From JAEMQF01 sp031419715 (GTDB lineage: Bacteria; Pseudomonadota; Gammaproteobacteria; Burkholderiales; Burkholderiaceae_C): 7,275 nucleotides of DNA. Below, piece after piece: positions 7,103 to 7,275 of the stretch (its first letter is position 1; every line of letters begins with the position of its first letter). The notes beneath the pieces are model-generated. The model searched no databases and was not told the origin of the DNA. It saw only the letters and a list, made by a program, of their open reading frames with translations. Both the position numbers and the translations under genes were made by a program. The DNA is taken from NCBI GenBank assembly GCA_031419715.1, contig JANOLJ010000227.1:1-7275 (forward strand). The letters run 5' to 3'.

Positions 7103-7275
7103 ATGACAATTACCATGCGTGAAATGCTGGAAGCCGGCGTCCATTTCGGACACCAAAGGCGCTTCTGGTACCCCATGATGGCCCCGTATATCTACGGCCA
7201 TCGCAACAAGATCCACATCATCAACCTCGAGAAGACGCAGCCGCTCTTCGAAGATGCGTTGAAGTTCATCCGCCA
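7103..7275 (+). CDS. rpsB: 30S ribosomal protein S2, 5' part (cut by the window end)
   Basis: The first 57 codons are present and open to the window edge. The product, MTITMREMLEAGVHFGHQ at the N-terminus followed by GHRNKIHIINLEKT (32-45), is unmistakably S2, a protein of the small ribosomal subunit needed for binding of S1. ATG 7103 has a clean Shine-Dalgarno GGAG (7094-7097) with a 5-base spacer. Residues 19-26 read RRFWYPMM, where bacterial S2 proteins usually have a sequence like TRFWNPKM, so three normally well-conserved positions differ. rpsB is normally followed by tsf, which would lie beyond the window. Transcription is divergent from the amidase operon, and a long potential stem-loop lies in the 5' untranslated region. 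Confidence 0.97.
   Translation, partial: MTITMREMLEAGVHFGHQRRFWYPMMAPYIYGHRNKIHIINLEKTQPLFEDALKFIR

Noticed and set aside
6903..7109. Longer N-terminus for the amidase (start at 7109)
   Set aside because: It would overlap the rpsB start and the leader stem-loop, and the added residues have no amidase-family character; ATG 6902 is preferred.

Overview
This 7.3 kb window is GC-rich and reads as a conserved chromosomal segment from a betaproteobacterium, most likely of the order Burkholderiales. That placement rests on protein style (the RNase R, DadA, Nnr and S2 sequences) and on the dense, high-GC coding; no 16S or other diagnostic marker is present. I see no mobile element, CRISPR array, phage gene or toxin-antitoxin pair. 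I did not find a clearly new multi-gene system. The best candidate for something undescribed is a structured RNA leader in front of the ribosomal protein gene rpsB.

Layout, left to right. Positions 1-83 hold no gene, only a 9-bp hairpin and the intrinsic terminator of the next gene. A tRNA-Leu(CAG) gene lies on the minus strand at 84-168. Divergently from it, starting 68 bp away, is rnr (236-2524, plus), encoding RNase R with both cold-shock domains, the RNB exonuclease domain, S1 and a basic tail, but without the usual N-terminal helix-turn-helix region. A 118-bp convergent gap (2525-2642) with one imperfect hairpin separates rnr from a tightly packed minus-strand operon read from right to left: an amidase-signature hydrolase (6902 to 5538), a DadA-type FAD-dependent D-amino-acid dehydrogenase (5535 to 4168) and nnr, the bifunctional NAD(P)H-hydrate epimerase/dehydratase (4157 to 2643). 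The gaps inside this operon are 2 and 10 bases. A 200-bp divergent intergenic region (6903-7102) then leads into the 5' end of rpsB (7103 onward, cut by the window edge).

How the genes fit together. rnr, tRNA-Leu and rpsB belong to RNA turnover and translation. The minus-strand operon is metabolic: the amidase could release carboxylic or amino acids from amides, DadA would oxidatively deaminate D-amino acids to 2-oxo acids, and Nnr repairs damaged NAD(P)H. The link between the first two is an inference from co-transcription; nnr may simply be carried along as a housekeeping repair gene. The rpsB leader can fold into a long interrupted stem ending 14 bases before the Shine-Dalgarno sequence, which suggests post-transcriptional control of the ribosomal protein, by analogy with the S2 autoregulation known in Escherichia coli.
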